A stretch of DNA of 64,000 bases from an uncultured beta proteobacterium (GTDB lineage: Bacteria > Pseudomonadota > Gammaproteobacteria > Burkholderiales > Burkholderiaceae_C), in assembly GCA_903938815.1 (NCBI GenBank), contig CAJAES010000107.1:1-64000 (forward strand), given 5' to 3'. This document shows, piece by piece, positions 6,918-15,538 of this stretch. The first letter of the stretch is position 1. Every line of letters begins with the position of its first letter. The notes under the pieces were generated by a model. The model saw only the letters and a program-made list of their open reading frames with translations. It did no database searches and had not been told where the DNA came from. The translations under genes were made by a program, and so were the position numbers.

Positions 6918-7481
6918 ATGGCTCAACAACAACCGGCCCGAGTGGCCCGCCTGCAGGCCCAGTACAAGGACGTCATCGTCCCTGAGCTGATGGCCAAGTT
7001 CGGCTTCAAGTCCGTGATGCAGGTCCCCCGTCTTCAGAAGATCACGCTCAACATGGGCGTGAGCGAAGCGGTCTCCGACAAGAAGGTCATGGACAACGCC
7101 GTGGGCGACCTGACCAAGATTGCCGGCCAGAAGCCCGTGGTCACGAAGTCGAAGAAGGCCATCGCGGCCTTCAAGATTCGCGAGAACGTGCCCATCGGCT
7201 GCATGGTGACCCTGCGCGGCGTGCAGATGTACGAATTCCTGGACCGCTTCGTCACCGTGGCACTGCCCCGTGTGCGCGACTTCCGCGGCATCTCGGGTCG
7301 TTCATTCGATGGCCGTGGCAACTACAACATCGGTGTCAAGGAACAGATCATTTTCCCTGAGATCGATTACGACAAGGTCGACGCAATCCGTGGTCTGAAT
7401 ATCAGCATCACGACGAGCGCGAAGAACGACGAGGAATGCAAGGCGCTCCTGGTGGCCTTCCGTTTCCCGTTCAAGAACTGA
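6918..7481 (+). CDS. rplE: 50S ribosomal protein L5
   Basis: This 187-residue L5 binds 5S rRNA and contacts P-site tRNA. The core starts at ARLQAQYKDVIVPELM and is preceded by about seven extra residues (MAQQQPA), making it slightly longer than the E. coli protein (179). The conserved GRGNYNIGVKEQIIFPEID segment is intact. Confidence 0.97.
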   Translation: MAQQQPARVARLQAQYKDVIVPELMAKFGFKSVMQVPRLQKITLNMGVSEAVSDKKVMDNAVGDLTKIAGQKPVVTKSKKAIAAFKIRENVPIGCMVTLRGVQMYEFLDRFVTVALPRVRDFRGISGRSFDGRGNYNIGVKEQIIFPEIDYDKVDAIRGLNISITTSAKNDEECKALLVAFRFPFKN

Positions 7482-7489
7482 GGTGCCCT

Positions 7490-7795
7490 GTGGCGAAAAA
7501 GTCCGTCAAGCAGCGTGAAGAGAAGCGCGAGAAGCTGGTCGCCAAGTACGCGAAGAAGTACGCCGAGCTGAAGGGCGTCGCAGACGACGCACAGCGCTCG
7601 GACGAAGAGCGTTACGTGGCCCGTCTCGAGTTGCAGAAGCTTCCGCGCAATGCGAACCCGACCCGTCTGCGCAATCGTTGCGCGCTGACCGGTCGCGCAC
7701 GTGGCACCTTCCGCATGTTCGGCCTCGGCCGGAACAAGATCCGCGAACTCGCCTTCAAGGGCGACATTCCCGGCGTCGTCAAGGCCAGCTGGTGA
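7490..7795 (+). CDS. rpsN: 30S ribosomal protein S14 (zinc-free type)
   Basis: This 101-residue protein starts with GTG and reads (M)AKKSVKQREEKREKLVAKY, ending VVKASW. It is the long S14 form without the CXXC zinc motif. S14 binds 16S rRNA in the 30S head. The GTG at 7490 is chosen because the protein aligns with the family from its second residue; the upstream frame belongs to the end of rplE. Confidence 0.96.
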   Translation: MAKKSVKQREEKREKLVAKYAKKYAELKGVADDAQRSDEERYVARLELQKLPRNANPTRLRNRCALTGRARGTFRMFGLGRNKIRELAFKGDIPGVVKASW

Positions 7796-7823
7796 CATCG
7801 GCGAGCAGATCAGGAGATTTTTC

Positions 7824-8219
7824 ATGAGCATGAGTGATCCCATCGCCGATATGCTGACCCGCATTCGAAACGCCCAGAGCGTGGAGAAGGCTGTTGTCAA
7901 GATGCCGTCGTCGAAGTTGAAGGTTGCGATCGCGCAGGTGCTGAAGGACGAGGGTTACATCGACGGTTTCGCTGTGCGCGCTGATGGCGGCAAGAGCGAA
8001 CTCGAGATCTCGTTGAAGTACTACGCAGGCCGTCCCGTGATCGAGCGTATCGAGCGTGTCAGCCGTCCCGGCCTTCGCATCTACAAGGGTCGCGACGCGA
8101 TCCCGCAGGTGATGAATGGTCTGGGTGTGGCCATCGTCACGACCCCCAAGGGCGTCATGACAGACCGCAAGGCCCGCGCAAGCGGCGTCGGCGGCGAAGT
8201 CCTGTGCTACGTGGCCTGA
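7824..8219 (+). CDS. rpsH: 30S ribosomal protein S8
   Basis: This 131-residue S8 begins MSMSDPIADMLTRIRNAQSV and ends GGEVLCYVA, normal for the family. S8 binds the central domain of 16S rRNA and in E. coli represses the spc operon by binding near the rplE start. Such a site was not recognised here by eye. CAGGAG precedes the ATG. Confidence 0.97.
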   Translation: MSMSDPIADMLTRIRNAQSVEKAVVKMPSSKLKVAIAQVLKDEGYIDGFAVRADGGKSELEISLKYYAGRPVIERIERVSRPGLRIYKGRDAIPQVMNGLGVAIVTTPKGVMTDRKARASGVGGEVLCYVA

Positions 8220-8232
8220 GGAGAGATTCGAC

Positions 8233-8766
8233 ATGTCCCGCGTAGGAAAAATGCCGATCGCCGTGCCGCAAGGTGTCGAGGTCGCAATCACCGCAGAGCA
8301 CATCACGATCAAGGGCGCCAACGGCACCCTCGCGCGTGCGGTGCACAGCCTGGTCAACGTCACCCGCAACGGTGCCGAACTGAACGTGGCGCCCGCCAAC
8401 GACAGCACCGAAGCCGACGCGATGAGCGGCACGATGCGTGCGTTGCTGGCCAACATGGTCAACGGCGTCGGCAAGGGTTTCGAGAAGAAGCTGACGCTCG
8501 TCGGCGTGGGCTTCCGCGCCCAGGCCGCTGGCACGAAGCTCAATCTTCAGATCGGGTTTTCGCATCCCGTGGTCAAGGAAATGCCGGCTGGCGTCAAGGT
8601 CGAGTGCCCGACGCAGACCGAGATCCTGATCAAGGGCGCCGACCGCCAGGCGGTTGGCCAGGTTGCGGCCGAGGTGCGGGCCATTCGCCCGCCCGAGCCG
8701 TACAAGGGCAAGGGGATCCGCTACGCCGATGAGCGTGTGGCCCTCAAGGAAACCAAGAAGAAGTAA
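8233..8766 (+). CDS. rplF: 50S ribosomal protein L6
   Basis: This 177-residue L6 has two repeated RNA-binding domains and the C-terminal signature PEPYKGKGIRYADERV. L6 sits near the factor-binding centre beside the sarcin-ricin loop. Length and order (rpsH-rplF-rplR) are standard. Confidence 0.98.
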   Translation: MSRVGKMPIAVPQGVEVAITAEHITIKGANGTLARAVHSLVNVTRNGAELNVAPANDSTEADAMSGTMRALLANMVNGVGKGFEKKLTLVGVGFRAQAAGTKLNLQIGFSHPVVKEMPAGVKVECPTQTEILIKGADRQAVGQVAAEVRAIRPPEPYKGKGIRYADERVALKETKKK

Positions 8767-8778
8767 AGGAGCGAGATC

Positions 8779-9144
8779 ATGCTGACCAAGAAGGAACAAC
8801 GCCTTCGCCGCTCCCGCCAGACCCGCGTGCGCATCGCGCTGCAGGGTGTGGCGCGCCTCACGGTGTTTCGCTCCAACCTGCACATCTACGCCAGCGTCAT
8901 CTCTGGCGACGGCGCGCAGGTTCTGGCAAGCGCCTCGACGGCGGAAAAAGACGTGCGCGAGCAGCTGGGTGTCGCAGGCAAGGGCGGCAACGCTTCCGCC
9001 GCGGCCATCATCGGCAAGCGCATCGCCGAGAAGGCCAAGGCCGCCGGCATCGACAAGGTCGCTTTCGACCGCGCAGGTTTTGCGTACCACGGCCGCGTGA
9101 AAGCGCTGGCCGAGGCGGCACGCGAAGCCGGCCTGCAGTTCTGA
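8779..9144 (+). CDS. rplR: 50S ribosomal protein L18
   Basis: This 121-residue L18 binds 5S rRNA with L5. It begins MLTKKEQRLRRSRQTRVRIA and ends with the FDRAGFAYHGRVKALAEAAREAG motif typical of the family. AAGGAG precedes the start. Confidence 0.98.
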   Translation: MLTKKEQRLRRSRQTRVRIALQGVARLTVFRSNLHIYASVISGDGAQVLASASTAEKDVREQLGVAGKGGNASAAAIIGKRIAEKAKAAGIDKVAFDRAGFAYHGRVKALAEAAREAGLQF

Positions 9145-9166
9145 GCGCGGCTAAAGGAAAGATCAA

Positions 9167-9685
9167 ATGGCAAAGTTCACCCCCCGCCAGCAGACCGAAG
9201 GCAACGACGACGGTCTGAAGGAAAAGATGATCGCGGTCAACCGCGTCACCAAGGTCGTCAAGGGCGGCCGCACGCTGAGCTTCGCCGCGCTGACCGTGGT
9301 CGGCGACGGCGATGGCCGCATCGGCATGGGCAAGGGCAAGGCCAAGGAAGTGCCCGTGGCCGTGCAGAAGGCGATGGAATCCGCGCGCCGCAACATGGTC
9401 AAGGTCCAGTTGCGCAACGGCACGATCCAGCACAACGTGCGCGGCATGCACGGCGCGGCCAAGGTGCTGATGGCGCCGGCCAAGCCGGGTGACGGCATCA
9501 TCGCTGGCGGGCCGATGCGCGCAGTGTTCGAAGTGATGGGTGTCACCGACATCGTCGCCAAGAGCCTGGGCTCCTCGAACCCCTACAACATGGTGCGTGC
9601 GACGCTCGACGCACTGAAGAACTCCACGACGCCGGCCGCCGTGGCAGCCAAGCGCGGCAAGTCGGTCGAAGACCTCTTCAACTGA
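9167..9685 (+). CDS. rpsE: 30S ribosomal protein S5
   Basis: This 172-residue S5 has the N-terminal double-stranded-RNA-binding-like domain (KEKMIAVNRVTKVVKGGRTL) and the C-terminal domain containing GSSNPYNMVRATL. S5 forms part of the decoding and mRNA-entry region. Order rplR-rpsE-rpmD is the standard spc order. Confidence 0.98.
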   Translation: MAKFTPRQQTEGNDDGLKEKMIAVNRVTKVVKGGRTLSFAALTVVGDGDGRIGMGKGKAKEVPVAVQKAMESARRNMVKVQLRNGTIQHNVRGMHGAAKVLMAPAKPGDGIIAGGPMRAVFEVMGVTDIVAKSLGSSNPYNMVRATLDALKNSTTPAAVAAKRGKSVEDLFN

Positions 9686-9708
9686 TACGCCTGGCGGAGA
9701 ACCAAGAC

Positions 9709-9891
9709 ATGTCCGAGAAGAAAACCCTGACCGTCAAGCTCGTCAAGAGCGTGGCCGGCACCCGTGAGGACCATCGCGCGACCGTGCGTGGCCTGGGCCT
9801 GCGCAAGCTCAACAGCCAGCGCACCCTCGAGGACACGCCTTCCGTCCGCGGGATGATCAACAAGGTCGCGTATCTGGTGCAGGTGCTGTAA
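9709..9891 (+). CDS. rpmD: 50S ribosomal protein L30
   Basis: This 60-residue L30 (KTLTVKLVKSVAGTREDHRA, ending INKVAYLVQVL) is of usual length. The last base of its TAA is the first base of the rplO ATG, so the two are coupled. Confidence 0.97.
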   Translation: MSEKKTLTVKLVKSVAGTREDHRATVRGLGLRKLNSQRTLEDTPSVRGMINKVAYLVQVL

Positions 9892-10322
9892 TGGAACTGA
9901 ACACGATCAAGCCGGCAGACGGCAGCAAGAAGGCGCGTCGCCGCGTCGGCCGGGGCATCGGCTCTGGTCTGGGCAAGACCGCTGGTCGCGGCCACAAGGG
10001 GCAGAAGTCCCGTGCTGGCGGCTTCCACAAGGTGGGCTTCGAAGGCGGTCAGATGCCTCTGCAGCGCCGCTTGCCGAAGCGCGGCTTCAAGTCGACCACT
10101 CTGAAGTTCAAGGGTGAAGTCACCCTGGCCGACCTCGAGCGCCTGGGCGCAGACGAGGTGGATCTGGTTTCCCTGAAGGCCGCTGGCCTGGTGGGCGAGC
10201 TGATCCGCGTCGTGAAGGTCATCAAGGCCGGCGAGCTGACCCGCAAGGTCGCGCTCAAGGGTGTTGGTGCCACAGCAGGCGCGAAGGCGGCTATCGAAGC
10301 CGTCGGCGGCTCGGTGGCCTGA
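9891..10322 (+). CDS. rplO: 50S ribosomal protein L15
   Basis: This 143-residue L15 begins MELNTIKPADGSKKARRRVG and contains the glycine-rich GRGIGSGLGKTAGRGHKGQKSR N-terminal extension (split here by family convention) that threads into 23S rRNA. It is a late-assembly protein. secY starts 17 bases after it. Confidence 0.97.
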   Translation: MELNTIKPADGSKKARRRVGRGIGSGLGKTAGRGHKGQKSRAGGFHKVGFEGGQMPLQRRLPKRGFKSTTLKFKGEVTLADLERLGADEVDLVSLKAAGLVGELIRVVKVIKAGELTRKVALKGVGATAGAKAAIEAVGGSVA

Positions 10323-10339
10323 AGAAGGACGCGCAGACG

Positions 10340-11650
10340 GTGGCTACTTCCACGAACCAGTTGGCCAAGAGCGGGAAATTCGGCGACCTGCGTCGCCGGA
10401 TCGTCTTCCTGATCCTGGCGCTGGTCGTCTACCGCCTCGGGACACACATCCCGGTGCCCGGCATCGACCCGCAGCAGATGAAGCAGCTGTTCGAGGGCCA
10501 GGCCGGCGGCATCCTGAACCTGTTCAACATGTTCTCGGGTGGCGCTCTGTCTCGCTTCAGCGTCCTGGCGCTAGGCATCATGCCGTACATCTCGGCGTCG
10601 ATCATCATGCAGTTGATGACGTACGTCGTGCCCTCGCTGGAAGCCATCAAGAAGGAAGGCGAGGCCGGCAAGCGCAAGATCACGCAGTACACCCGCTACG
10701 GCACCCTGGTGCTTGCCATCTTCCAGAGTCTCGGTATCGCGCTGGCGCTCGAAGGTTCGCCCGGCCTGGTGTTGAGCCCTGGCATGGGCTTTCGCATGAC
10801 GGCGGTCGTGAGCCTGGTCGCCGGTACGATGTTCCTGATGTGGCTGGGTGAGCAGATCACCGAGCGAGGCCTCGGAAACGGCATCTCGATCCTGATCTTC
10901 TCCGGCATCGTCGCGGGTTTGCCCAGCGCGATCGGTGGTCTGTTCGAGCTCGTGCGCACGGGCTCTATGAGCATCGTCGCAAGCCTGTTCATCATCGCCA
11001 TCGTCGGGCTGGTCACTTTCGTGGTGGTGTTCGTTGAGCGCGGCCAACGCAAGATCCTGGTCAACTATGCCAAGCGGCAAGTGGGCAACAAGGTCTATGG
11101 CGGGCAGTCTTCGCACCTGCCGCTGAAGCTCAACATGTCGGGCGTGATCCCGCCGATCTTCGCCAGCAGCATCATCCTGCTGCCCGCAACCATCGTCGGC
11201 TGGTTCGCCACCGGTGAAGGCCTGCGCTGGTTGAAGGATCTGTCTTCGGCGCTGTCGCCGGGCCAACCCGTGTACGTGCTTCTGTACGCGGCCATGATCG
11301 TTTTCTTCTGCTTCTTCTACACGGCTCTCGTGTTCAACAGCCGGGAGACTGCGGACAACCTGAAGAAGAGCGGCGCGTTCATTCCAGGCATCCGCCCGGG
11401 TGAGCAGACTGCCAAGCACATCGACCGTATCCTGGGCCGCCTCACGCTTGCTGGCGCGATCTACATCACTGCGGTGTGCCTGCTGCCTGAGTTCCTGGTG
11501 CTGAAGTACAACGTGCCGTTCTACTTCGGTGGGACGTCACTGCTGATCATCGTCGTTGTCACGATGGATTTCTGGGCCCAGGTCCAGAGCTATGTGATGA
11601 GCCAGCAGTACGAGTCGCTGCTCAAGAAGTCCAACTTCAAGGCCACCTGA
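10340..11650 (+). CDS. secY: Preprotein translocase subunit SecY
   Basis: This 436-residue integral membrane protein is the channel of the Sec translocon, working with SecE, SecG and SecA in the inner membrane. The ten transmembrane segments are evident as hydrophobic blocks. The plug and lateral gate region near GGALSRFSVLALGIMPYISA and the cytoplasmic loop RQVGNKVYGGQSSHLPLKLN are typical. The start is GTG at 10340 (reading (M)ATSTNQLAKSGKFGDLRRR). Position between rplO and infA is the usual one in betaproteobacteria. Confidence 0.97.
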   Translation: MATSTNQLAKSGKFGDLRRRIVFLILALVVYRLGTHIPVPGIDPQQMKQLFEGQAGGILNLFNMFSGGALSRFSVLALGIMPYISASIIMQLMTYVVPSLEAIKKEGEAGKRKITQYTRYGTLVLAIFQSLGIALALEGSPGLVLSPGMGFRMTAVVSLVAGTMFLMWLGEQITERGLGNGISILIFSGIVAGLPSAIGGLFELVRTGSMSIVASLFIIAIVGLVTFVVVFVERGQRKILVNYAKRQVGNKVYGGQSSHLPLKLNMSGVIPPIFASSIILLPATIVGWFATGEGLRWLKDLSSALSPGQPVYVLLYAAMIVFFCFFYTALVFNSRETADNLKKSGAFIPGIRPGEQTAKHIDRILGRLTLAGAIYITAVCLLPEFLVLKYNVPFYFGGTSLLIIVVVTMDFWAQVQSYVMSQQYESLLKKSNFKAT

Positions 11651-11654
11651 GCAC

Positions 11655-11873
11655 ATGTCCAAGGACGACGTTATCCAGATGCAAGGGGAGATTCTCGAGA
11701 ATCTCCCGAACGCCACGTTCCGGGTCAAACTGGAGAACGGGCATGTGGTGTTGGGCCACATCTCGGGCAAGATGCGCATGCACTACATCCGCATCCTGCC
11801 GGGTGACAAGGTCACCGTCGAGCTCACGCCCTACGATTTGAGTCGGGCGCGGATCGTGTTCCGCGCCAAGTGA
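11655..11873 (+). CDS. infA: Translation initiation factor IF-1
   Basis: This 72-residue S1/OB-fold protein occupies the ribosomal A site during initiation. The sequence MSKDDVIQMQGEILENLPNA and the closing YDLSRARIVFRAK are diagnostic. It starts 4 bases after the secY stop. infA inside the spc set between secY and rpmJ is common in betaproteobacteria, unlike in E. coli, where it is elsewhere. Confidence 0.98.
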   Translation: MSKDDVIQMQGEILENLPNATFRVKLENGHVVLGHISGKMRMHYIRILPGDKVTVELTPYDLSRARIVFRAK

Positions 11874-11891
11874 TAGGTCAAGGAGAAGACC

Positions 11892-12005
11892 ATGAAAGTC
11901 GCCGCATCGGTCAAGAAGATGTGCCGGAATTGCAAGATCATTCGCCGCAACGGCGTTGTGCGTGTGATCTGCACCGACCCGCGTCACAAGCAGCGCCAAG
12001 GCTGA
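11892..12005 (+). CDS. rpmJ: 50S ribosomal protein L36 (zinc-binding form)
   Basis: This 37-residue protein reads MKVAASVKKMCRNCKIIRRN and ends RHKQRQG. Cysteines 11, 14 and 27 with histidine 32 form the zinc ribbon of the C+ form of L36. AGGAGAAGACC precedes the ATG. It sits between infA and rpsM as expected. In contrast, S14 in the same cluster is the zinc-free form. Confidence 0.97.
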   Translation: MKVAASVKKMCRNCKIIRRNGVVRVICTDPRHKQRQG

Positions 12006-12021
12006 TTCGCTAGGAAAGAAC

Positions 12022-12387
12022 ATGGCACGTATTGCTGGCATCAACATTCCTCCGCACAAGCATGCGGAGATCGGACTCACCTCGATCTACGGTATCGGGC
12101 GTTCGACCGCGCAGAAAATCTGCACCTCGGTCGGCATCCCCTTCTCGAAGAAGATCAAGGACCTGACCGACAGCGATCTCGAGCGCATTCGCGACGAGAT
12201 CGGTCGTATGACCATCGAGGGCGATCTTCGCCGCGAGCTGTCGATCAACATCAAGCGGCTCATGGACTTGGGCTGCTATCGGGGCTTCCGCCACCGCCGC
12301 GGCCTTCCGGTCCGCGGTCAGCGCACCCGCACCAATGCTCGCACCCGCAAGGGTCCGCGCAAGGGTGCAGCTGCCCTGAAGAAGTAA
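12022..12387 (+). CDS. rpsM: 30S ribosomal protein S13
   Basis: This 121-residue S13 begins MARIAGINIPPHKHAEIGLT and ends in the basic tail TNARTRKGPRKGAAALKK that reaches P-site tRNA. It is the first gene of the alpha set. No separate promoter is obvious in the 16-base gap after rpmJ. Confidence 0.98.
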   Translation: MARIAGINIPPHKHAEIGLTSIYGIGRSTAQKICTSVGIPFSKKIKDLTDSDLERIRDEIGRMTIEGDLRRELSINIKRLMDLGCYRGFRHRRGLPVRGQRTRTNARTRKGPRKGAAALKK

Positions 12388-12414
12388 GCCTCACGCGACT
12401 GAAGAGAACACGAC

Positions 12415-12819
12415 ATGGCCAAGCCTCCCGTCAACACCGCCGCACGGCGTGTGAGCAAGAAGATCCGCAAGAACGTCGCGGATGGCATCGCGCACGTGCA
12501 CGCTTCCTTCAACAACACGATCATCACGATCACTGACCGCCAAGGTGGCGCCCTCGCTTGGGCGTCCAGTGGTGGTCAGGGCTTCAAGGGTTCGCGGAAA
12601 TCCACGCCGTTCGCGGCGCAGGTCGCAGCCGAAGTCGCAGGTCGCGCAGCGCAGGAACAGGGCATCAAGAACCTGGACGTCCGGATCAAGGGCCCCGGCC
12701 CTGGTCGTGAGTCGAGCGTGCGTGCCCTGGCTTCGCTGGGCATCCGCATCAACCTGATCAGCGATGTGACGCCGATCCCTCACAACGGCTGCCGCCCCCA
12801 GAAGCGTCGCCGTATCTGA
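12415..12819 (+). CDS. rpsK: 30S ribosomal protein S11
   Basis: This 134-residue S11 forms part of the platform and contacts mRNA in the E site. The C-terminal motif DVTPIPHNGCRPQKRRRI is diagnostic. After its stop there is an unusual 235-base spacer before rpsD. Confidence 0.98.
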   Translation: MAKPPVNTAARRVSKKIRKNVADGIAHVHASFNNTIITITDRQGGALAWASSGGQGFKGSRKSTPFAAQVAAEVAGRAAQEQGIKNLDVRIKGPGPGRESSVRALASLGIRINLISDVTPIPHNGCRPQKRRRI

Positions 12820-12825
12820 GCGCCG

Positions 12826-12905
12826 CCGGCAGAGTGTGCCGGCAGTCGCTACAATAGAGAGTTTCCCGCTGCCGGTGGCTGCCTTGTGTGGCCGCCGGCA
12901 ATTTT
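12826..12905 (+). promoter_or_regulatory. Putative promoter and hairpins in the rpsK-rpsD spacer
   Basis: A small hairpin (CCGGCA 12826-12831, TGCCGG 12837-12842) is followed by a good -10 hexamer TACAAT at 12850-12855; no convincing -35 is seen. Downstream, a 10-bp stem with one G-U pair (12870-12879 with 12891-12900) is followed by ATTTTCC, a weak terminator or attenuator. The arrangement suggests separate initiation and possibly feedback control of rpsD-rpoA-rplQ. The interpretation is inference. Confidence 0.4.
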
Positions 12906-13054
12906 CCTGACGCAAGGGCTTGCGGTTGAACCGCTTGCCCGGAGTCCCAAGCCCACCGTCCGAGCGCCCTCAAGAACATGCGCCGGACTCGCGCGGCGAG
13001 CATCCCTCAAAGTGTTGCTCCGGCCGCGCCAGACAGAAACGAAAAGGATCAGAC

Positions 13055-13678
13055 GTGGCACGTTACCTCGGCCCCAAGGCCAAGCTTTCCCGCCGTGAAG
13101 GCACCGACCTGTTCCTGAAGAGCGCGCGCCGCGCCATCAGCGACAAGTCGAAGTTCGAGACCAAGCCGGGTCAGCACGGCCGCACCAGCGGTTCGCGCAC
13201 CTCCGACTATGGCATCCAGCTGCGTGAAAAGCAGAAGGTCAAGCGCATGTACGGCGTTCTCGAGCGCCAGTTCCGTCGCTACTTCGCAGAAGCCGAGCGC
13301 CGCAAGGGCAATACCGGCTCGAACCTGCTGATCCTGCTGGAATCCCGCCTGGACAACGTCGTCTACCGCATGGGTTTCGGCTCGACGCGCGCCGAAGCTC
13401 GCCAGTTGGTGTCCCACAAGGCGCTGACGGTGAACGGCCAGGTCGTCAACATCCCGTCCTACTCGGTCAAGGCTGGCGACGTGGTCGCGCTGCGCGAAAA
13501 CTCGAAGAAGCAGCTGCGTGTCATCGACTCCCTGAAACTGGCCGAGTCGATCGGTCTGGCGGGCTGGGTGTCGGTCGACGCCACGAAGATGGAAGGCGTC
13601 TTCAAGAAGGCGCCTGATCGCGATGAATTCGGCGCTGAAATCAAGGAAGCGCTGATCGTCGAACTGTATTCGCGCTGA
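13055..13678 (+). CDS. rpsD: 30S ribosomal protein S4
   Basis: This 207-residue S4 starts with GTG ((M)ARYLGPKAKLSRREGTDLFL). It nucleates 16S rRNA assembly and carries the S4 RNA-binding domain (LDNVVYRMGFGSTRAEARQL). It lacks the N-terminal cysteines of the zinc-binding form. AAAGGATCAGAC precedes the start. In E. coli S4 represses the alpha operon through a pseudoknot upstream of rpsM; here the long spacer upstream of rpsD itself is a possible alternative site. Confidence 0.97.
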   Translation: MARYLGPKAKLSRREGTDLFLKSARRAISDKSKFETKPGQHGRTSGSRTSDYGIQLREKQKVKRMYGVLERQFRRYFAEAERRKGNTGSNLLILLESRLDNVVYRMGFGSTRAEARQLVSHKALTVNGQVVNIPSYSVKAGDVVALRENSKKQLRVIDSLKLAESIGLAGWVSVDATKMEGVFKKAPDRDEFGAEIKEALIVELYSR

Positions 13679-13838
13679 TCGTACTGACGCGCAAGCAGAC
13701 AAGCGGGCACCGGCCAAGCCGGTAGCTCATCAAGGTGGGGCCTCGTACGCCGGGCGCGAAGTCCCTGACTCAGCCCGGCATGGTCCATCAGCCTTATCGG
13801 TGTAACGAGCCGAGGGTATTGACAGGAACGCACACTCA

Positions 13839-14831
13839 ATGCAAACCAATCTCCTCAAGCCGAAGGCCATTCACGTTGAACCTCTGGGCGGCTTCCGCGC
13901 CAAGGCAACGCTGGAGCCCTTCGAGCGTGGCTACGGCCACACTTTGGGCAATGCCCTGCGTCGCGTTCTGCTGTCGTCCATGGTCGGCTACGCGCCCACC
14001 GAAGTGACGATCGCCGGCGTGCTGCACGAGTACTCGGCCATCGACGGCGTCCAGGAAGACGTGGTCCACATCATGCTCACCCTCACGGGCGTGGTGTTCA
14101 AGCTGCACAACCGTGACGAAGTCACCCTGGTGCTGCGCAAGGAGGGCGAAGGCCCCGTCACCGCCGGCGACATCCAGACCCCGCACGACGTCGAGATCAT
14201 CAATCCCGAGCACGTCATTGCGCACCTTGCCCAGGGCGGCAAGCTCGACATGCAGATCAAGGTCGAGAAGGGCCGTGGCTATGTGCCCGGCACGCTGCGC
14301 CGCTACGGCGACGAGCCCACGAAGGCCATCGGCCGCATCGTGCTGGACGCATCGTTCTCGCCGGTTCGCCGTGTGAGCTACGCGGTCGAGAACGCACGCG
14401 TCGAACAGCGCACCGACCTCGACAAGCTGGTGATGGAGATCGAGACCAACGGTGCGATCAGCCCCGAGGAAGCCATCCGCGCATCGGCCAAGATCCTGGT
14501 CGAGCAGTTGGCCGTCTTCGCTCAGCTCCCGTCCGACAATCTCGAAGAGATCATGAGCGCGGAGCCGAAGAAGTCGAGCACCTCGTTCGATCCGATCCTG
14601 CTGCGTCCGGTCGACGAACTCGAGCTGACGGTTCGTTCCGCGAACTGCCTGAAGGCCGAAAACATCTACTACATCGGCGATCTGATCCAGCGCACCGAGA
14701 CCGAGCTGCTGAAGACTCCGAACCTCGGCCGCAAGAGCCTGAACGAGATCAAGGAAGTGCTGGCATCGCGCGGGCTCACGCTCGGCGCGCGGCTGGAAAA
14801 CTGGCCCCCTCAGGGCCTCGACAAGCGCTGA
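13839..14831 (+). CDS. rpoA: RNA polymerase alpha subunit
   Basis: This 330-residue protein has the N-terminal dimerisation/assembly domain (FERGYGHTLGNALRRVLLSS) and the C-terminal DNA- and activator-binding domain after a linker near residue 235 (PILLRPVDELELTVRSANCL). It is standard length. The 160-base spacer before it contains an inverted repeat (GCCGGGC 13749-13755, GCCCGGC 13773-13779) and a shorter hairpin (ACCGGC/GCCGGT), but no clear promoter. Confidence 0.99.
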   Translation: MQTNLLKPKAIHVEPLGGFRAKATLEPFERGYGHTLGNALRRVLLSSMVGYAPTEVTIAGVLHEYSAIDGVQEDVVHIMLTLTGVVFKLHNRDEVTLVLRKEGEGPVTAGDIQTPHDVEIINPEHVIAHLAQGGKLDMQIKVEKGRGYVPGTLRRYGDEPTKAIGRIVLDASFSPVRRVSYAVENARVEQRTDLDKLVMEIETNGAISPEEAIRASAKILVEQLAVFAQLPSDNLEEIMSAEPKKSSTSFDPILLRPVDELELTVRSANCLKAENIYYIGDLIQRTETELLKTPNLGRKSLNEIKEVLASRGLTLGARLENWPPQGLDKR

Positions 14832-14897
14832 AGCGCTGTCGCGCATGCATCCCCGGTACCTGACACGGCCGGGGCTCTATAAAGAAAGGTCAATACC

Positions 14898-15299
14898 ATG
14901 CGTCACCGTCACGGACTCCGCAAACTCAACCGCACCAGCTCGCACCGTCTCGCGATGCTGCGCAACATGTGCAACTCGCTGATCACGCACGAAGCGATCA
15001 AGACCACGGTCCCCAAGGCCAAGGAACTGCGTCGCGTCGTCGAGCCCCTGATCAACCTCGGCAAGACGCCCACGCTGGCGAACCGCCGCCTGGCGTTCGA
15101 CCGCACGCGTGACCGCGATGTCGTCGCCAAGATCTTCAATGTGCTCGGCCCGCGTTATGCCGGCCGTCCGGGTGGCTACAGCCGCATCCTGAAGATGGGC
15201 TTCCGCGTGGGCGACAACGCGCCGATGGCCTTCGTCGAACTGCTGGATCGCCCCGAGATCACCGAAGCAGCAGAAGATGCTGACAAGTCGGCTGAATAA
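14898..15299 (+). CDS. rplQ: 50S ribosomal protein L17
   Basis: This 133-residue L17 begins MRHRHGLRKLNRTSSHRLAM and is the last protein gene of the alpha set. AAAGAAAGG precedes the ATG. The end of the gene, from 15280, also contains the promoter of the downstream tRNA gene. Confidence 0.98.
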   Translation: MRHRHGLRKLNRTSSHRLAMLRNMCNSLITHEAIKTTVPKAKELRRVVEPLINLGKTPTLANRRLAFDRTRDRDVVAKIFNVLGPRYAGRPGGYSRILKMGFRVGDNAPMAFVELLDRPEITEAAEDADKSAE

Positions 15300-15309
15300 G
15301 TGCTAGAAT
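15280..15309 (+). promoter_or_regulatory. Promoter for the initiator tRNA gene
   Basis: CTGACA (15280-15285) and TAGAAT (15304-15309) are separated by 18 bases. The -35 lies inside the last codons of rplQ, and the predicted start is about 5 bases upstream of the tRNA 5' end. Confidence 0.65.
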
Positions 15310-15321
15310 AATAGGCTCAGT

Positions 15322-15399
<78 letters not shown>

Positions 15400-15434
15400 A
15401 ATTCCCGAACAATAATAAAAACACAGAATTGGCG

Positions 15435-15460
15435 AACGCCGACCACGAGGTCGGCGTTTT
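15435..15460 (+). terminator. Intrinsic terminator after tRNA-fMet
   Basis: A perfect 10-bp stem (15435-15444 with 15449-15458), a 4-base loop and a TTTT tail. It would end both the tRNA transcript and readthrough from the alpha set. The reverse strand also has an A-rich flank, but no gene lies there. Confidence 0.92.
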
Positions 15461-15538
15461 GCTTTGTAGGCCTCCTCTGGTGCAGGCCGTGCGTCAGTTG
15501 CCGCGGGCAGTCGAAAATGCTGCCGCAGATTCAGTCAC

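Noticed and set aside
13818..13823. TTGACA just before rpoA as a promoter -35
   Set aside because: No -10 is possible upstream of the start codon; 17 bases downstream is already inside rpoA.
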